Below, piece by piece: positions 24,991 through 32,584 of a DNA stretch of 64,000 nucleotides. Numbering within the stretch: the stretch's first letter is position 1; every line of letters begins with the position of its first letter. Source of the DNA: Haloarcula amylovorans. GTDB taxonomy: Archaea; Halobacteriota; Halobacteria; Halobacteriales; Haloarculaceae. The notes under the pieces are model-generated. The model worked only from the letters and a program-made list of their open reading frames with translations, had not been told where the DNA came from and searched no databases. The stretch spans positions 62,001-126,000 of the forward strand of contig NZ_SRIF01000008.1 of NCBI RefSeq assembly GCF_004681185.1, given 5' to 3'. The position numbers and the translations under genes are program-made.

Positions 24991-25776
24991 TCACTCGACC
25001 TCGCTCGTTTCGAGTGGCCGATCTTCCGCTTCCCATTCGGTGAGGCTCCCCTCGTAGAAATCCACGGCTTCGAAGCCCAAGTGCCGGAGGACGACGTAGG
25101 TGTGGCTGATGCGCCGGGCCGTGTTGCAGTAGAGGACGACGCGCTTCTCGGGGACGATACCGGCCGATTCGAGGACGGCGAGCGCGTCCTCTCGGGGGAG
25201 GATGCCGCGGGTCTCGTCGTCGACGAGGTCGCGCCAGTCCAGCAGCACTGCCCCGGGGATGTGACCCGCGGCGTACTCCTCGTCTTCGCGGGTGTCGACG
25301 AGGACGGCGTCGGAGTCGTCCGCCGCGTCGGCTACCGTCTCAGCGTCCACGAGTGGTGTCGTCTCCGGCGGGGAGACACTGTACTCCGTCGGCTCTACGT
25401 CAGGGGCTTCGCTCTCCGTCTCGCGTTCGAGTTGCCAACTGGAGAAGTCGCCGTCGAGCAGGTGGAGTCGCTCGGGGTCGTGGCCGAGCAGTTCGGCGGT
25501 GACGAGAAAGCGCGCCGCGAAGACGCCGTGGTGGTCGTCGTAGGCCAGTATCTCGCTGTCGGCGTCGATACCCGCCGCCGAGAGCAGGGTGGCCCACTCG
25601 TCGTCGCTCGGTAGCATGCCCTCGCCGCCGGAGCCAGTCCGGAACTCGTCGAAGGGGACGTTCACGGCCCCCGGCAGGTGGCCGAGGCCGTCGTACTCCC
25701 AGCCGTCGCGAACGTCGACGATGCGCAGGTCCGCACCCTGATCGGCGACCCACGAGGCGGAGACGATGTCTGTCAT
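24991..25776 (-). CDS. Thiosulfate/3-mercaptopyruvate sulfurtransferase, two rhodanese domains
   Basis: A 261 aa sulfurtransferase that moves sulfane sulfur from thiosulfate or mercaptopyruvate to an acceptor. The N-terminal domain (1-125) has WEYDGLGHLPGAVNVPF but aspartates where the cysteine loop would be (AYDDHHGVF), so it is structural. The C-terminal domain (about 140-255) holds the active cysteine in YCNTARRISHT. It faces the paralog at 26043 in divergent orientation across 266 bases. Haloarchaeal names tssA and tssB are used for such pairs; I cannot be sure which is which. Confidence 0.9.
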   Translation of the reverse strand: MTDIVSASWVADQGADLRIVDVRDGWEYDGLGHLPGAVNVPFDEFRTGSGGEGMLPSDDEWATLLSAAGIDADSEILAYDDHHGVFAARFLVTAELLGHDPERLHLLDGDFSSWQLERETESEAPDVEPTEYSVSPPETTPLVDAETVADAADDSDAVLVDTREDEEYAAGHIPGAVLLDWRDLVDDETRGILPREDALAVLESAGIVPEKRVVLYCNTARRISHTYVVLRHLGFEAVDFYEGSLTEWEAEDRPLETSEVE

Positions 25777-25941
25777 TGCCCGCCGATTCCCGCTCCGGCC
25801 GCTTGAAGACTCTCATCGGGACCGGTCGAAGGTGCTGGCAACTGTTGCCGGATATGGCGCGGCTCGGTTTCCGAAATCGGCGAAACGGCTACCCCGTCTC
25901 CCATCCGGAGCGATTCGCTGCGGTGGGCCACCGGCGAGCGG

Positions 25942-25975
25942 CCCTCTGATAGGGGCAACATATGCCGACAGAGGG
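25942..25975. promoter_or_regulatory. Inverted and direct repeats between the sulfurtransferase genes
   Basis: The arm ccctctg (25942-25948) is inverted at cagaggg (25969-25975). The string atgccgaca occurs at 25962-25970 and again at 25991-25999. Such repeats just upstream of a TATA box could be an operator, but this is only a structural observation. Confidence 0.3.
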
Positions 25976-26006
25976 GAGGAGTGGTCGTACATGCCGACAC
26001 TCGTGG

Positions 26007-26014
26007 TAATATAT
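26007..26014 (+). promoter_or_regulatory. TATA box of the second sulfurtransferase gene
   Basis: The string taatatat is centred about 32 bases before the ATG at 26043, consistent with a leaderless or nearly leaderless transcript. Confidence 0.5.
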
Positions 26015-26042
26015 GGGTGGTGGACCAACGGTTCAACGCACT

Positions 26043-26897
26043 ATGACTGAATACGCCAACGACGTGCTCGTCTCGGCCGACTGGGTCAGCGAGCGCCTAG
26101 ACGAGTTCCAGAGCGACGACGCTGATCTCCGCCTCGCGGAGGTCGACGTCGACACGGAGCTGTACGACGAGAGCCACATCCCCGGAGCCATCGGCTTCAA
26201 CTGGGAGACAGACCTCCAAGACCAGACGACACGGGACATCCTCTCGAAGGAGGACTTCGAGGACCTGCTCGGTTCCAACGGCATCAGCGAGGACTCCACC
26301 GTCGTCCTCTACGGTGACAACTCCAACTGGTTCGCCGCCTACACCTACTGGCAGTTCAAGTACTACGGCCACGACGACGTCAAACTCCTCGACGGCGGCC
26401 GCGAGTACTGGGTCGAGAACGACTACGAACTCACCGACGAAGTCCCCGAGTTTTCGGAAGTCGACTACGACGCGTCCGGCCCGCGAGAGTCCATCCGCGC
26501 TTACCGCGACGATGTCGAGAACGCCATCGAGCGCGACCTTCCTCTCGTCGACGTTCGCTCGCCCGAGGAGTACTCCGGCGAGATCCTCGCACCCCCTGGA
26601 CTGCAGGAGACGGCCCAGCGCGGCGGCCACATCCCCGGTGCCGAGAACATCTCGTGGGCGGCCGTGACCAACGACGACGGCACGTTCAAGAGCCGTGACG
26701 AGCTCGAAGAGCTCTACGCCGAATACGGTATCGACGGCGACTCGACGACGGTAGCCTACTGCCGTATCGGCGAGCGTTCGTCAGTCGCGTGGTTCGCGCT
26801 TCACGAACTGCTCGGCTACGACGACACCATCAACTACGATGGCTCGTGGACCGAGTGGGGCAACCTCGTCGGCGCGCCCATCGAGAAAGGCAACTAA
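26043..26897 (+). CDS. Thiosulfate/3-mercaptopyruvate sulfurtransferase, two rhodanese domains
   Basis: A 284 aa two-domain rhodanese. The N-terminal domain (1-135) contains DESHIPGAIGFNW but an inactive loop (YGDNSNWFAAY). The C-terminal domain (about 150-280) has DVRSPEEYSGE and the active cysteine in YCRIGERSS. The CRxGExxx loop resembles thiosulfate sulfurtransferases more than mercaptopyruvate ones, which is inference. The start at 26043 lies about 30 bases after a TATA box; an earlier in-frame start at 26013 would overlap that box. The last bases before the stop are repeated 243 bases downstream. Confidence 0.92.
   Translation: MTEYANDVLVSADWVSERLDEFQSDDADLRLAEVDVDTELYDESHIPGAIGFNWETDLQDQTTRDILSKEDFEDLLGSNGISEDSTVVLYGDNSNWFAAYTYWQFKYYGHDDVKLLDGGREYWVENDYELTDEVPEFSEVDYDASGPRESIRAYRDDVENAIERDLPLVDVRSPEEYSGEILAPPGLQETAQRGGHIPGAENISWAAVTNDDGTFKSRDELEELYAEYGIDGDSTTVAYCRIGERSSVAWFALHELLGYDDTINYDGSWTEWGNLVGAPIEKGN
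26883..26895 (+). repeat. 13-bp direct repeat, copy 1 (end of sulfurtransferase gene)
   Basis: The string gagaaaggcaact covers the last codons of the gene and the T of its stop codon. An identical copy lies at 27126-27138, exactly 243 bases away. Confidence 0.8.
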
Positions 26898-27063
26898 TCG
26901 GCGAGAATGGCGAGGCCGAGTACGCGACAGCGCGCGAGGCCTCGTGGCGAAGCGGCGAGCGGAGCGAGCCGTGGAGCAGGACGAAGCGTCTTCGAGCAGT
27001 AGTTCCTTTCTCGCAGAGAAGGGCGAGGCCGAGTGAAACGAGACCTCGAATCGGAGCGGGGAG

Positions 27064-27085
27064 CGAGGCCGCGTCAGCGGCCTCG
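27064..27085. repeat. 9-bp hairpin with 4-base loop
   Basis: A perfect stem cgaggccgc/gcggcctcg with loop gtca, inside the repeat-rich region after the sulfurtransferase gene. Confidence 0.7.
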
Positions 27086-27125
27086 GCGAGTCGAGCGGGC
27101 GACACCCGCGAGACAGCGACCCGTG

Positions 27126-27138
27126 GAGAAAGGCAACT
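27126..27138 (+). repeat. 13-bp direct repeat, copy 2
   Basis: Identical to 26883-26895. The intervening 230 bases are palindrome-rich, so this may be a target-site or recombination duplication. Confidence 0.75.
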
Positions 27139-27283
27139 GCGGGACGACTTCGACCATTTTTCGGCCTGCCTGTGACCGACTAGCCGGTTGCACAGCCGGT
27201 GTCGAGCCGCTCGCTACGTGCTCCTCTCAGTACCTGAACGTGGCGCTGCCGACCAAAATATCGGTTGCGAGGGGCCGATCCGT

Positions 27284-27553
27284 TCAGAACGACACTGGGG
27301 TACGATTCCAACCGGGGTCGTTCCCAGTGCGGTCGAGGAGGTCGGCCCGACACGCCGGGCAGTAGTCCGGGGTGGTCGATTCGCTCCGAGGAACGTACAC
27401 CGCGCCGCCGCACTCCACGCACGCATCCGCGACGATAGTCGTGCAGTCCGCACAGACGTTGAAGTCGTCAACTGTGAGGTCGCGTAGGGGTTCGAGTTGT
27501 TTGTGCAGGTGGTACTCGTCGATGACCGACTGACAGTTGTGGCACGGTTTCAT
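27284..27553 (-). CDS. Cysteine-rich zinc protein (DUF7571-like)
   Basis: An 89 aa protein with four CxxC pairs: CHNC (4-7), CADC (34-37), CVEC (45-48) and CPAC (65-68). This suggests two zinc sites. It is charged and has no membrane segment. The naming as DUF7571 is from memory and less sure than the zinc prediction. A strong TATA-like string (tataaata, 27584-27591) lies about 35 bases upstream of the ATG. Confidence 0.82.
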   Translation of the reverse strand: MKPCHNCQSVIDEYHLHKQLEPLRDLTVDDFNVCADCTTIVADACVECGGAVYVPRSESTTPDYCPACRADLLDRTGNDPGWNRTPVSF

Positions 27554-27583
27554 GGCGATGCACCTTGGACCATGTTAGCATAC

Positions 27584-27591
27584 TATAAATA
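27584..27591 (-). promoter_or_regulatory. TATA box before the DUF7571-like gene
   Basis: The string tataaata (plus strand) sits in the near-palindrome ctataaatag about 35 bases upstream of the ATG at 27553. It could serve minus-strand transcription. Confidence 0.45.
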
Positions 27592-27760
27592 GCTACGTCC
27601 CAGAATTGGTAGACTTCCGACAATACTCGGGAGTAGCCGTCGACCGAAGCCGGTGTCGACGCCCATCGGTCAGTAGCGCAGCACCATCCGTTTGGGTCGT
27701 CGTGCGGCGACCACCCGTGCAGCGGCCAACGTTCAAGTCTACAGCGCCCCTTCTGACACT

Positions 27761-28045
27761 GTGGACCGACAGGAACTCGAAGCGACGCTCCGCGAACAGT
27801 TCGGCGACGAGGACGACCTCGCCGCCGTCGTCGCGCGACAGGCGCGTGACCTCGCGGACGCCCAGCAGTTCGAGGCGGACTTCGACGGCGAACTGACCGT
27901 CGAGACGGTCGTTCGGAACTTACGGGACGCCCCCGAGGACTACTCGCTCGTCGAGCGATGGAACTGGTGGTTGGGCGCGCTCGACCTCTCTCACGGCGGC
28001 TACGCTCGTTTCAGCGTTCGACCGGACGTCGATACGCGATCGTAG
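27761..28045 (+). CDS. Small haloarchaeal protein of unknown function
   Basis: A 94 aa acidic protein starting at GTG (VDRQELEATLREQFGDEDD). It ends with a Trp-rich, conserved-looking segment YSLVERWNWWLGALDLSHGGY. It looks helical in the first 60 residues. The GTG start is preferred because codon use upstream to an alternative in-frame start at 27692 looks non-coding and proline/alanine-rich. No family recognised. Confidence 0.72.
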   Translation: MDRQELEATLREQFGDEDDLAAVVARQARDLADAQQFEADFDGELTVETVVRNLRDAPEDYSLVERWNWWLGALDLSHGGYARFSVRPDVDTRS

Positions 28046-28091
28046 GGTTTCGAACCGGCCGACGGTTCGGACGGGGACCGCACTGCCAGCG

Positions 28092-28211
28092 TTAGAATAC
28101 GTCGAAGCCGTGTGCCTCTCGTGCGTGGTCAAGGAGGTCGTCCGTGGTGTCGAACTCCTCACCGCAGCTGCACGTGTGGTACGTTGTCGGGGGTTGCTGG
28201 CTTGTCGCCAT
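28092..28211 (-). CDS. 39-residue C2H2-like zinc microprotein
   Basis: Below the usual length cut-off. It reads MATSQQPPTTYHTCSCGEEF followed by DTTDDLLDHAREAHGFDVF. The Cys pair and the two His residues (CSC, then H29 and H34) fit a single C2H2-like finger. The plus-strand string taataatt (28238-28245) gives a TATA-like box centred about 30 bases upstream of the ATG, which supports a real leaderless gene. Small C2H2 proteins of this size are common in haloarchaea and their roles are unknown. Confidence 0.72.
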   Translation of the reverse strand: MATSQQPPTTYHTCSCGEEFDTTDDLLDHAREAHGFDVF

Positions 28212-28237
28212 GACGTCCTTACGTTATCGACCAATCA

Positions 28238-28245
28238 TAATAATT
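28238..28245 (-). promoter_or_regulatory. TATA-like box of the 39-residue zinc microprotein gene
   Basis: The string taataatt (aattatta on minus) lies about 30 bases before the ATG at 28211. Confidence 0.45.
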
Positions 28246-28387
28246 GTTTGTGTGGTTGTGGTACGCAAACTCACACGGGTAGGTATCCCACGGCAGAGCG
28301 GGCCTGTCGACCGAATCCTCGTTTCGCCGTGTTACCGTCCTGTTGCCGTGTCTATAGGTTTTTGGCGCTCGGCGACGTAGTTTCTCC

Positions 28388-29077
28388 ATGTCATCGCGAT
28401 TCAGAGCCGCAGTCGGGACGCTCGCTGCCGCACTCGCGCTGTGGGTCGGGTGGGGACTGTACGCCACTCGCTCGACCGAACAGGTTCCCTACGAGACGGT
28501 GGACCGACTCGACGGCGTCGAGATACGGCATTACCCGAAAACGGTGCTCGTCGAGACGACCGCATCCAGCGCCAACGCCGCGTTTCGACGGCTCTTCCAG
28601 TACATCTCCGGCGCGAACGAGGGGAGCGAGGGCATCGAGATGACCGCCCCAGTCGAAACCGACGGGGCGACCATCGGGATGACCGCGCCCGTCCGAACCG
28701 GGACTGACGTCTCGATGACGACGCCGGTTCGCACGGATAGGGACGACGACGAGGAGAGGGCGGTTCGCATGGCGTTTTATCTCCCGGCGTCGTACACGCC
28801 GGCGACCGCGCCGGTACCGACCGACCCCTCCGTCCGACTGGTCGTCGACCCGCCGCGGACGGCCGCCGTCCGCGAGTTCGGCTGGTACGCCACTGACGGC
28901 CGCGTCGCTCGCGAACGCGAGGCGCTCTTTGCGACGCTCGCTGACCGGGGTATCGAAACGCGTGGCGACCCGACGTTGCTCCAGTACAACGACCCGTGGA
29001 CGCCGCCGTTCATGCGTCGCAACGAGATCGAAGTGACTGTCGACGAGCGGTCATTTCCGAGCGGGGGTGAGACGTAG
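28388..29077 (+). CDS. SOUL haem-binding family protein, membrane-anchored
   Basis: A 229 aa protein with an N-terminal hydrophobic helix (about residues 7-26) that is a signal anchor, then a SOUL/HEBP domain. Typical motifs are VPYETVDRLDGVEIRHYP near residue 33 and the repeated GIEMTAPV, GMTAPV and SMTTPV strands. FMRRNEIEV lies at the end. SOUL proteins bind haem or other tetrapyrroles in eukaryotes, and archaeal functions are unknown. It is a single gene upstream of the LOV kinase with 103 bases between. Confidence 0.88.
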   Translation: MSSRFRAAVGTLAAALALWVGWGLYATRSTEQVPYETVDRLDGVEIRHYPKTVLVETTASSANAAFRRLFQYISGANEGSEGIEMTAPVETDGATIGMTAPVRTGTDVSMTTPVRTDRDDDEERAVRMAFYLPASYTPATAPVPTDPSVRLVVDPPRTAAVREFGWYATDGRVAREREALFATLADRGIETRGDPTLLQYNDPWTPPFMRRNEIEVTVDERSFPSGGET

Positions 29078-29180
29078 CCAGCGTCGACCGCTGCCGTCAA
29101 ACTTTGATTTGCCGCCCATAGAATCATAGTAGTCGGCGCGGTACTCCCGCGCCACACGTCGCCATTGAGCGCCACCGACC

Positions 29181-31136
29181 ATGACGGACCCCGATTTCGA
29201 GTCCCGCGAACGCTACCGAGAGCGGGTGTACGAAGCCTTCGCCGACAGACGCCAGCCCTTCGAGGACGCCGTCGAGGCGGCGCTGTCGGCTGGTCGGGAA
29301 CGCTTAGATGTCGAATTGGGATTCCTCACACAGATCGTCGACGACATCCAGCGAATCGAGCAGACGGTCGGCGACCACGACCGCATCCGCCCAGGCGAGC
29401 GGTGCCCACTCGGCGTGGCCTACTGCCGCCGGACGATCGAACTGGAAGGGAACCTGAGCGTGCAGGACGCACAGGCGTCTTCGTCCATCGCCGAGGCGGC
29501 ATACCAGACGTTCGAACTCGGGTCGTACATCGGGAGTCGGGTCGTCGTGAACGGCGACATCTACGGCACGGTCTGCTTCGCCGACAGCGAGGAGCGCGAC
29601 GCACCCTTCCCCGAGGCCGAAGAACTGTTCGTGGAACTCCTCGCCCGACTCGTCGGCCGCGGCATCGAACGCCGCGAGTACGAACGCGAACGCGCCGAAC
29701 GGACAGCCGATCTTCGGGCGGAGAAGCGCCGCTTCGAGAGGATCGCGACGAACAGCTTCGACGTCCTCTTTCGAGTCGATACGGGCGGCCGGTTCGCCTA
29801 CGTCTCCGAAGCAGTCGAACGGATACTCGGTTACGAACCCGACCAACTCGTCGGCGAATCGTTCACCCAGCACATGACACCACCGGCCACCGCCGACGCC
29901 CTCGACGCGTTCGACCGCCTGCTGGACGGCACTGCCGTCGAACAACTCGAACTGACCTTCCGCCACCGCGACGGGTCCGAGGTCGTCGTCGAAGTCAACG
30001 CGACGCCAGTGGTCGACGGGGAGGAAGTCACGGCCGTCCAGGGCGTCGGCCGAGACGTCACCGAACGCAAGGAACGGGAGGCGAAACTCCGCGTGCGAAC
30101 GCGAGCGATGGACAAAGCGGGGGTACCAATCACACTCGCAGACGCGACCGACGCGGACGAGCCGCTGATCTACGCGAACGAGGCTTTCGAGAGCGTCACC
30201 GGCTACAGCGAGTCGGAGATACTCGGCCGGAACTGTCGGTTCCTCCAAGGCCCGAAGACCGATCCCGAAGCGGTGGCGACACTCCGGGATGGAATCGAGG
30301 CCGAGCGTCCCGTCACGACAGAGCTGCTCAACTACCGACGGGACGGCACACCGTTCTGGAACCGCGTCACCGTCACGCCCATCGAAGACGAGACTGGGAC
30401 GGTCACGCACCTCCTCGGATTCCAGCAGGAGGTGACCGAGCGAAAACGCAGCGAACAGCTCGTCAGTCTTCTGAACCGAGTGCTCCGGCACAACCTCCGC
30501 AACGAGCTGACGGTCATCCAGGGGTACGCCGAGTTCGTCGGGGACCCTCCATCCGATATCAACGTCGGGGAGCGAATCCGACAACCGGTGGACCGACTGG
30601 TGGGGTTGAGCGAGCGAGCACACGAACTGGAGACCTACGCCGCACGGGACGCCCGGCCAACTCGTATCGACACCACTGCGCTCCTCGAATCAGTCGCCGC
30701 CGACCACCGCGAGCGGGTCCCAGAGGCGACGGTCCTGGTCGAGCCCGGGACCGCCCGCGACATCTGTGCCGGGACAGAACTGGAACGGGCCGTCGACGAA
30801 CTGGTGGCGAACGCGCTGGTCCACGACCCGGCCCCGGACACCACCGTCCGCCTTACCGCCCGCACGGTCGACGAGTGGGTCGAAATCGCCGTCTCCGACG
30901 ATGGTCCCGGTATTCCGTCGATGGAAGCCGCAGTCGTCCAAGCCGGCGAGGAGACGCCGCTGCAACACGGCACGGGACTCGGCCTGTGGCTCGTCAACTG
31001 GATCGTGACGCGCTACGGCGGGTCGTTCCAGATCGGGGGCGAGGACGGCACCGTCGCCACCCTCCGCCTGCCCGCTATCGGCGACGACCAGTCGGTCGCG
31101 GACGCCGCGCGCCGCCCGACCGTTCTCTTCCGGTGA
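29181..31136 (+). CDS. GAF-PAS-LOV sensor histidine kinase
   Basis: A 651 aa soluble sensor kinase with no membrane helix. A GAF domain spans about 35-165 (PLGVAYCRRTIE, VNGDIYGTVCF), followed by a PAS domain at about 185-300. A LOV-type PAS domain at about 307-428 has the signature GRNCRFLQG with the flavin-adduct cysteine at C352, plus FWNRVTV and GFQQE. The phospho-acceptor histidine is H437 in LRHNLRNEL, and an ATPase domain follows with VSDDGPGIPS and GTGLGLWLVNW. By family knowledge it should sense blue light through FMN. No response regulator lies beside it. Confidence 0.93.
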   Translation: MTDPDFESRERYRERVYEAFADRRQPFEDAVEAALSAGRERLDVELGFLTQIVDDIQRIEQTVGDHDRIRPGERCPLGVAYCRRTIELEGNLSVQDAQASSSIAEAAYQTFELGSYIGSRVVVNGDIYGTVCFADSEERDAPFPEAEELFVELLARLVGRGIERREYERERAERTADLRAEKRRFERIATNSFDVLFRVDTGGRFAYVSEAVERILGYEPDQLVGESFTQHMTPPATADALDAFDRLLDGTAVEQLELTFRHRDGSEVVVEVNATPVVDGEEVTAVQGVGRDVTERKEREAKLRVRTRAMDKAGVPITLADATDADEPLIYANEAFESVTGYSESEILGRNCRFLQGPKTDPEAVATLRDGIEAERPVTTELLNYRRDGTPFWNRVTVTPIEDETGTVTHLLGFQQEVTERKRSEQLVSLLNRVLRHNLRNELTVIQGYAEFVGDPPSDINVGERIRQPVDRLVGLSERAHELETYAARDARPTRIDTTALLESVAADHRERVPEATVLVEPGTARDICAGTELERAVDELVANALVHDPAPDTTVRLTARTVDEWVEIAVSDDGPGIPSMEAAVVQAGEETPLQHGTGLGLWLVNWIVTRYGGSFQIGGEDGTVATLRLPAIGDDQSVADAARRPTVLFR

Positions 31137-31240
31137 GGAACCGGCTGTGTGCCTGGCGCTTCGTCTCGTCGGGGTAGAGGGCGGCTGAAAGAGCGGCGAA
31201 TACCGCTGCAGTGGCGCTCTGGTCGAGGTCGAGAGCCGCC

Positions 31241-32485
31241 TTAGTCTAACGGGTCGCGGAGCGCCCACACGTCGGTTTCGGGGTCCAAGTTCGACGGCTC
31301 GGCTCCCCGCGAGGTCAAAATCCCGGCGTGGTACAGCATCGCCTTGAGCTGGAACACGGTCGGCGAGTGATACACCGCTCCGTCTGTGAGCACGTCTCGA
31401 CGGAGTTCGCCGTCGACATCGAGGAGGCGGCTCCGAACCGCCTCGTCACCGCGGACGAACAGCTCGACGGTAAAGGACGGATGGAGTTCGTGGAGGTACT
31501 CGACGACCTGCGGGAGCGTCGGCTCGGCAAATCCGTCTTTGTGCAGCCGCTGAATCTCTTCGACAAGCAGTTGCGTCGCCGGATACGCGTAGACCACCCG
31601 GCGCGTCAGCATCCCCCACTTCGGCGCGAGGTCGGTGAACCGCTTCCGGGACCGCTTCCACTCGTCGAACACCCGTAAGGCGGCGTCGACGGACCCGTAC
31701 TCTCTGAGAGCGAATCTGACGACCTCCCGCCCGAGCGGTGTCAGCTGCACGCGGTCGGGTCGCTCATCGACGAGATCCAGAAACGCGGCCCCAGTCCGCG
31801 CACCGTCGACGGCGCCGACGACCCGCTTGGAGAGGACGCACTCCGTCTCGTCGGGGTGGTACACCGCAAGCGGGTACGCGAGGTAGTTCTTCGGGTGATT
31901 GAGGCTGAACGACTTGTTCGCGACACCCTGGGCGCTCGCCTGAAACCGAATCGCGTTGGTCTCGGTCGTCGTCCGGTTGCCGACGAGACGCGGGACCTCG
32001 AACGGGTCGACCCCACCGCTGGCGTCGACGCCGAGGACGCCGACGTTGAGTTCCCGAGCCAGCGTCCGAGCGGACTGGGAGATAGCGCCGGCAGGTGCCG
32101 CGACGTACGCGGCGTTCGCTTCGTCGAGCCGGTCGTAGGCCTGGACGATGCCGCGCTCGACGTCGACGCCGCCACCGCCGGTGTACCCCTTCGCTTCGAC
32201 GGCGACGAGCGGCGGCTCGTCCCCCAGTCAGTCGACGGCGAGGAGGTCGTCGTCCAGTACCCGGACCCCGACGAGGTCAGGATATCCCGACCCGACGCGG
32301 ACGTGGTTGAACGGAGCGAGCGTCTCCGTGACAGCGGGATCGATAGACTCGTCGGCGAGCCACCGCTCGGCGGAGAACTGCGTGTCAGCGACGACGTACC
32401 CGTCGTCGGCGTCCGCTGGGAAGAGGCGTCGCTTCGTGTGCGCGAGAACTCGCGGCTCAGTTAGCGAACCCGCCGCGCTTGCCAT
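31241..32485 (-). pseudogene. PD-(D/E)XK nuclease-like gene interrupted by one in-frame TGA
   Basis: Read from the ATG at 32485, the frame runs 414 codons with a single stop, TGA at 32230-32228 (codon 86), and continues without another stop to 31241. Before the stop lies GSGYPDLVGVRV (D70). After it lies PLVAVEAKGY (E97, K99), giving a PD-(D/E)XK nuclease core split by the stop. The C-terminal half looks like a winged-helix and helical region. A GTG at 31864 could restart the C-terminal 207 residues. It could be a fresh pseudogene, a sequencing error or readthrough. Confidence 0.75.
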
Positions 32486-32584
32486 GTCGCACACGTTCAG
32501 ATAGCGGGACCATGAAGATTCGGCTTCGAGCGTGCCGGCGTTTCTCTGGCAGTCACATCGTACCGGTCGAGTTCGGCTCTCGGA

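Larger units (their letters stand above)
26898..27283. other. 386-base intergenic region with degenerate repeats and no gene
   Basis: No gene is seen. The region holds the second 13-bp repeat, the near-repeats gagaatggcgaggccgag (about 26904) and gagaagggcgaggccgag (about 27017), and a 9-bp hairpin at 27064-27085. It also carries gcgagcggagcgagcc-type strings like those at 22480-22600. The final 140 bases lie beyond the 3' end of the DUF7571-like gene. Confidence 0.7.

Noticed and set aside
29165..31177. Second long plus frame over the LOV kinase
   Set aside because: Arg/Gly-rich shadow; the kinase frame carries all motifs.
31741..32175. Separate minus frame inside the broken nuclease gene
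   Set aside because: Ser/Thr/Arg-rich shadow; the other frame is continuous and contains motifs on both sides of the TGA.
32228..32230. Selenocysteine at the TGA in the nuclease-like gene
   Set aside because: Haloarchaea are not known to use selenocysteine, no archaeal SECIS-like element was identified, and PD-(D/E)XK enzymes do not need it. A plain stop mutation or error is simpler.
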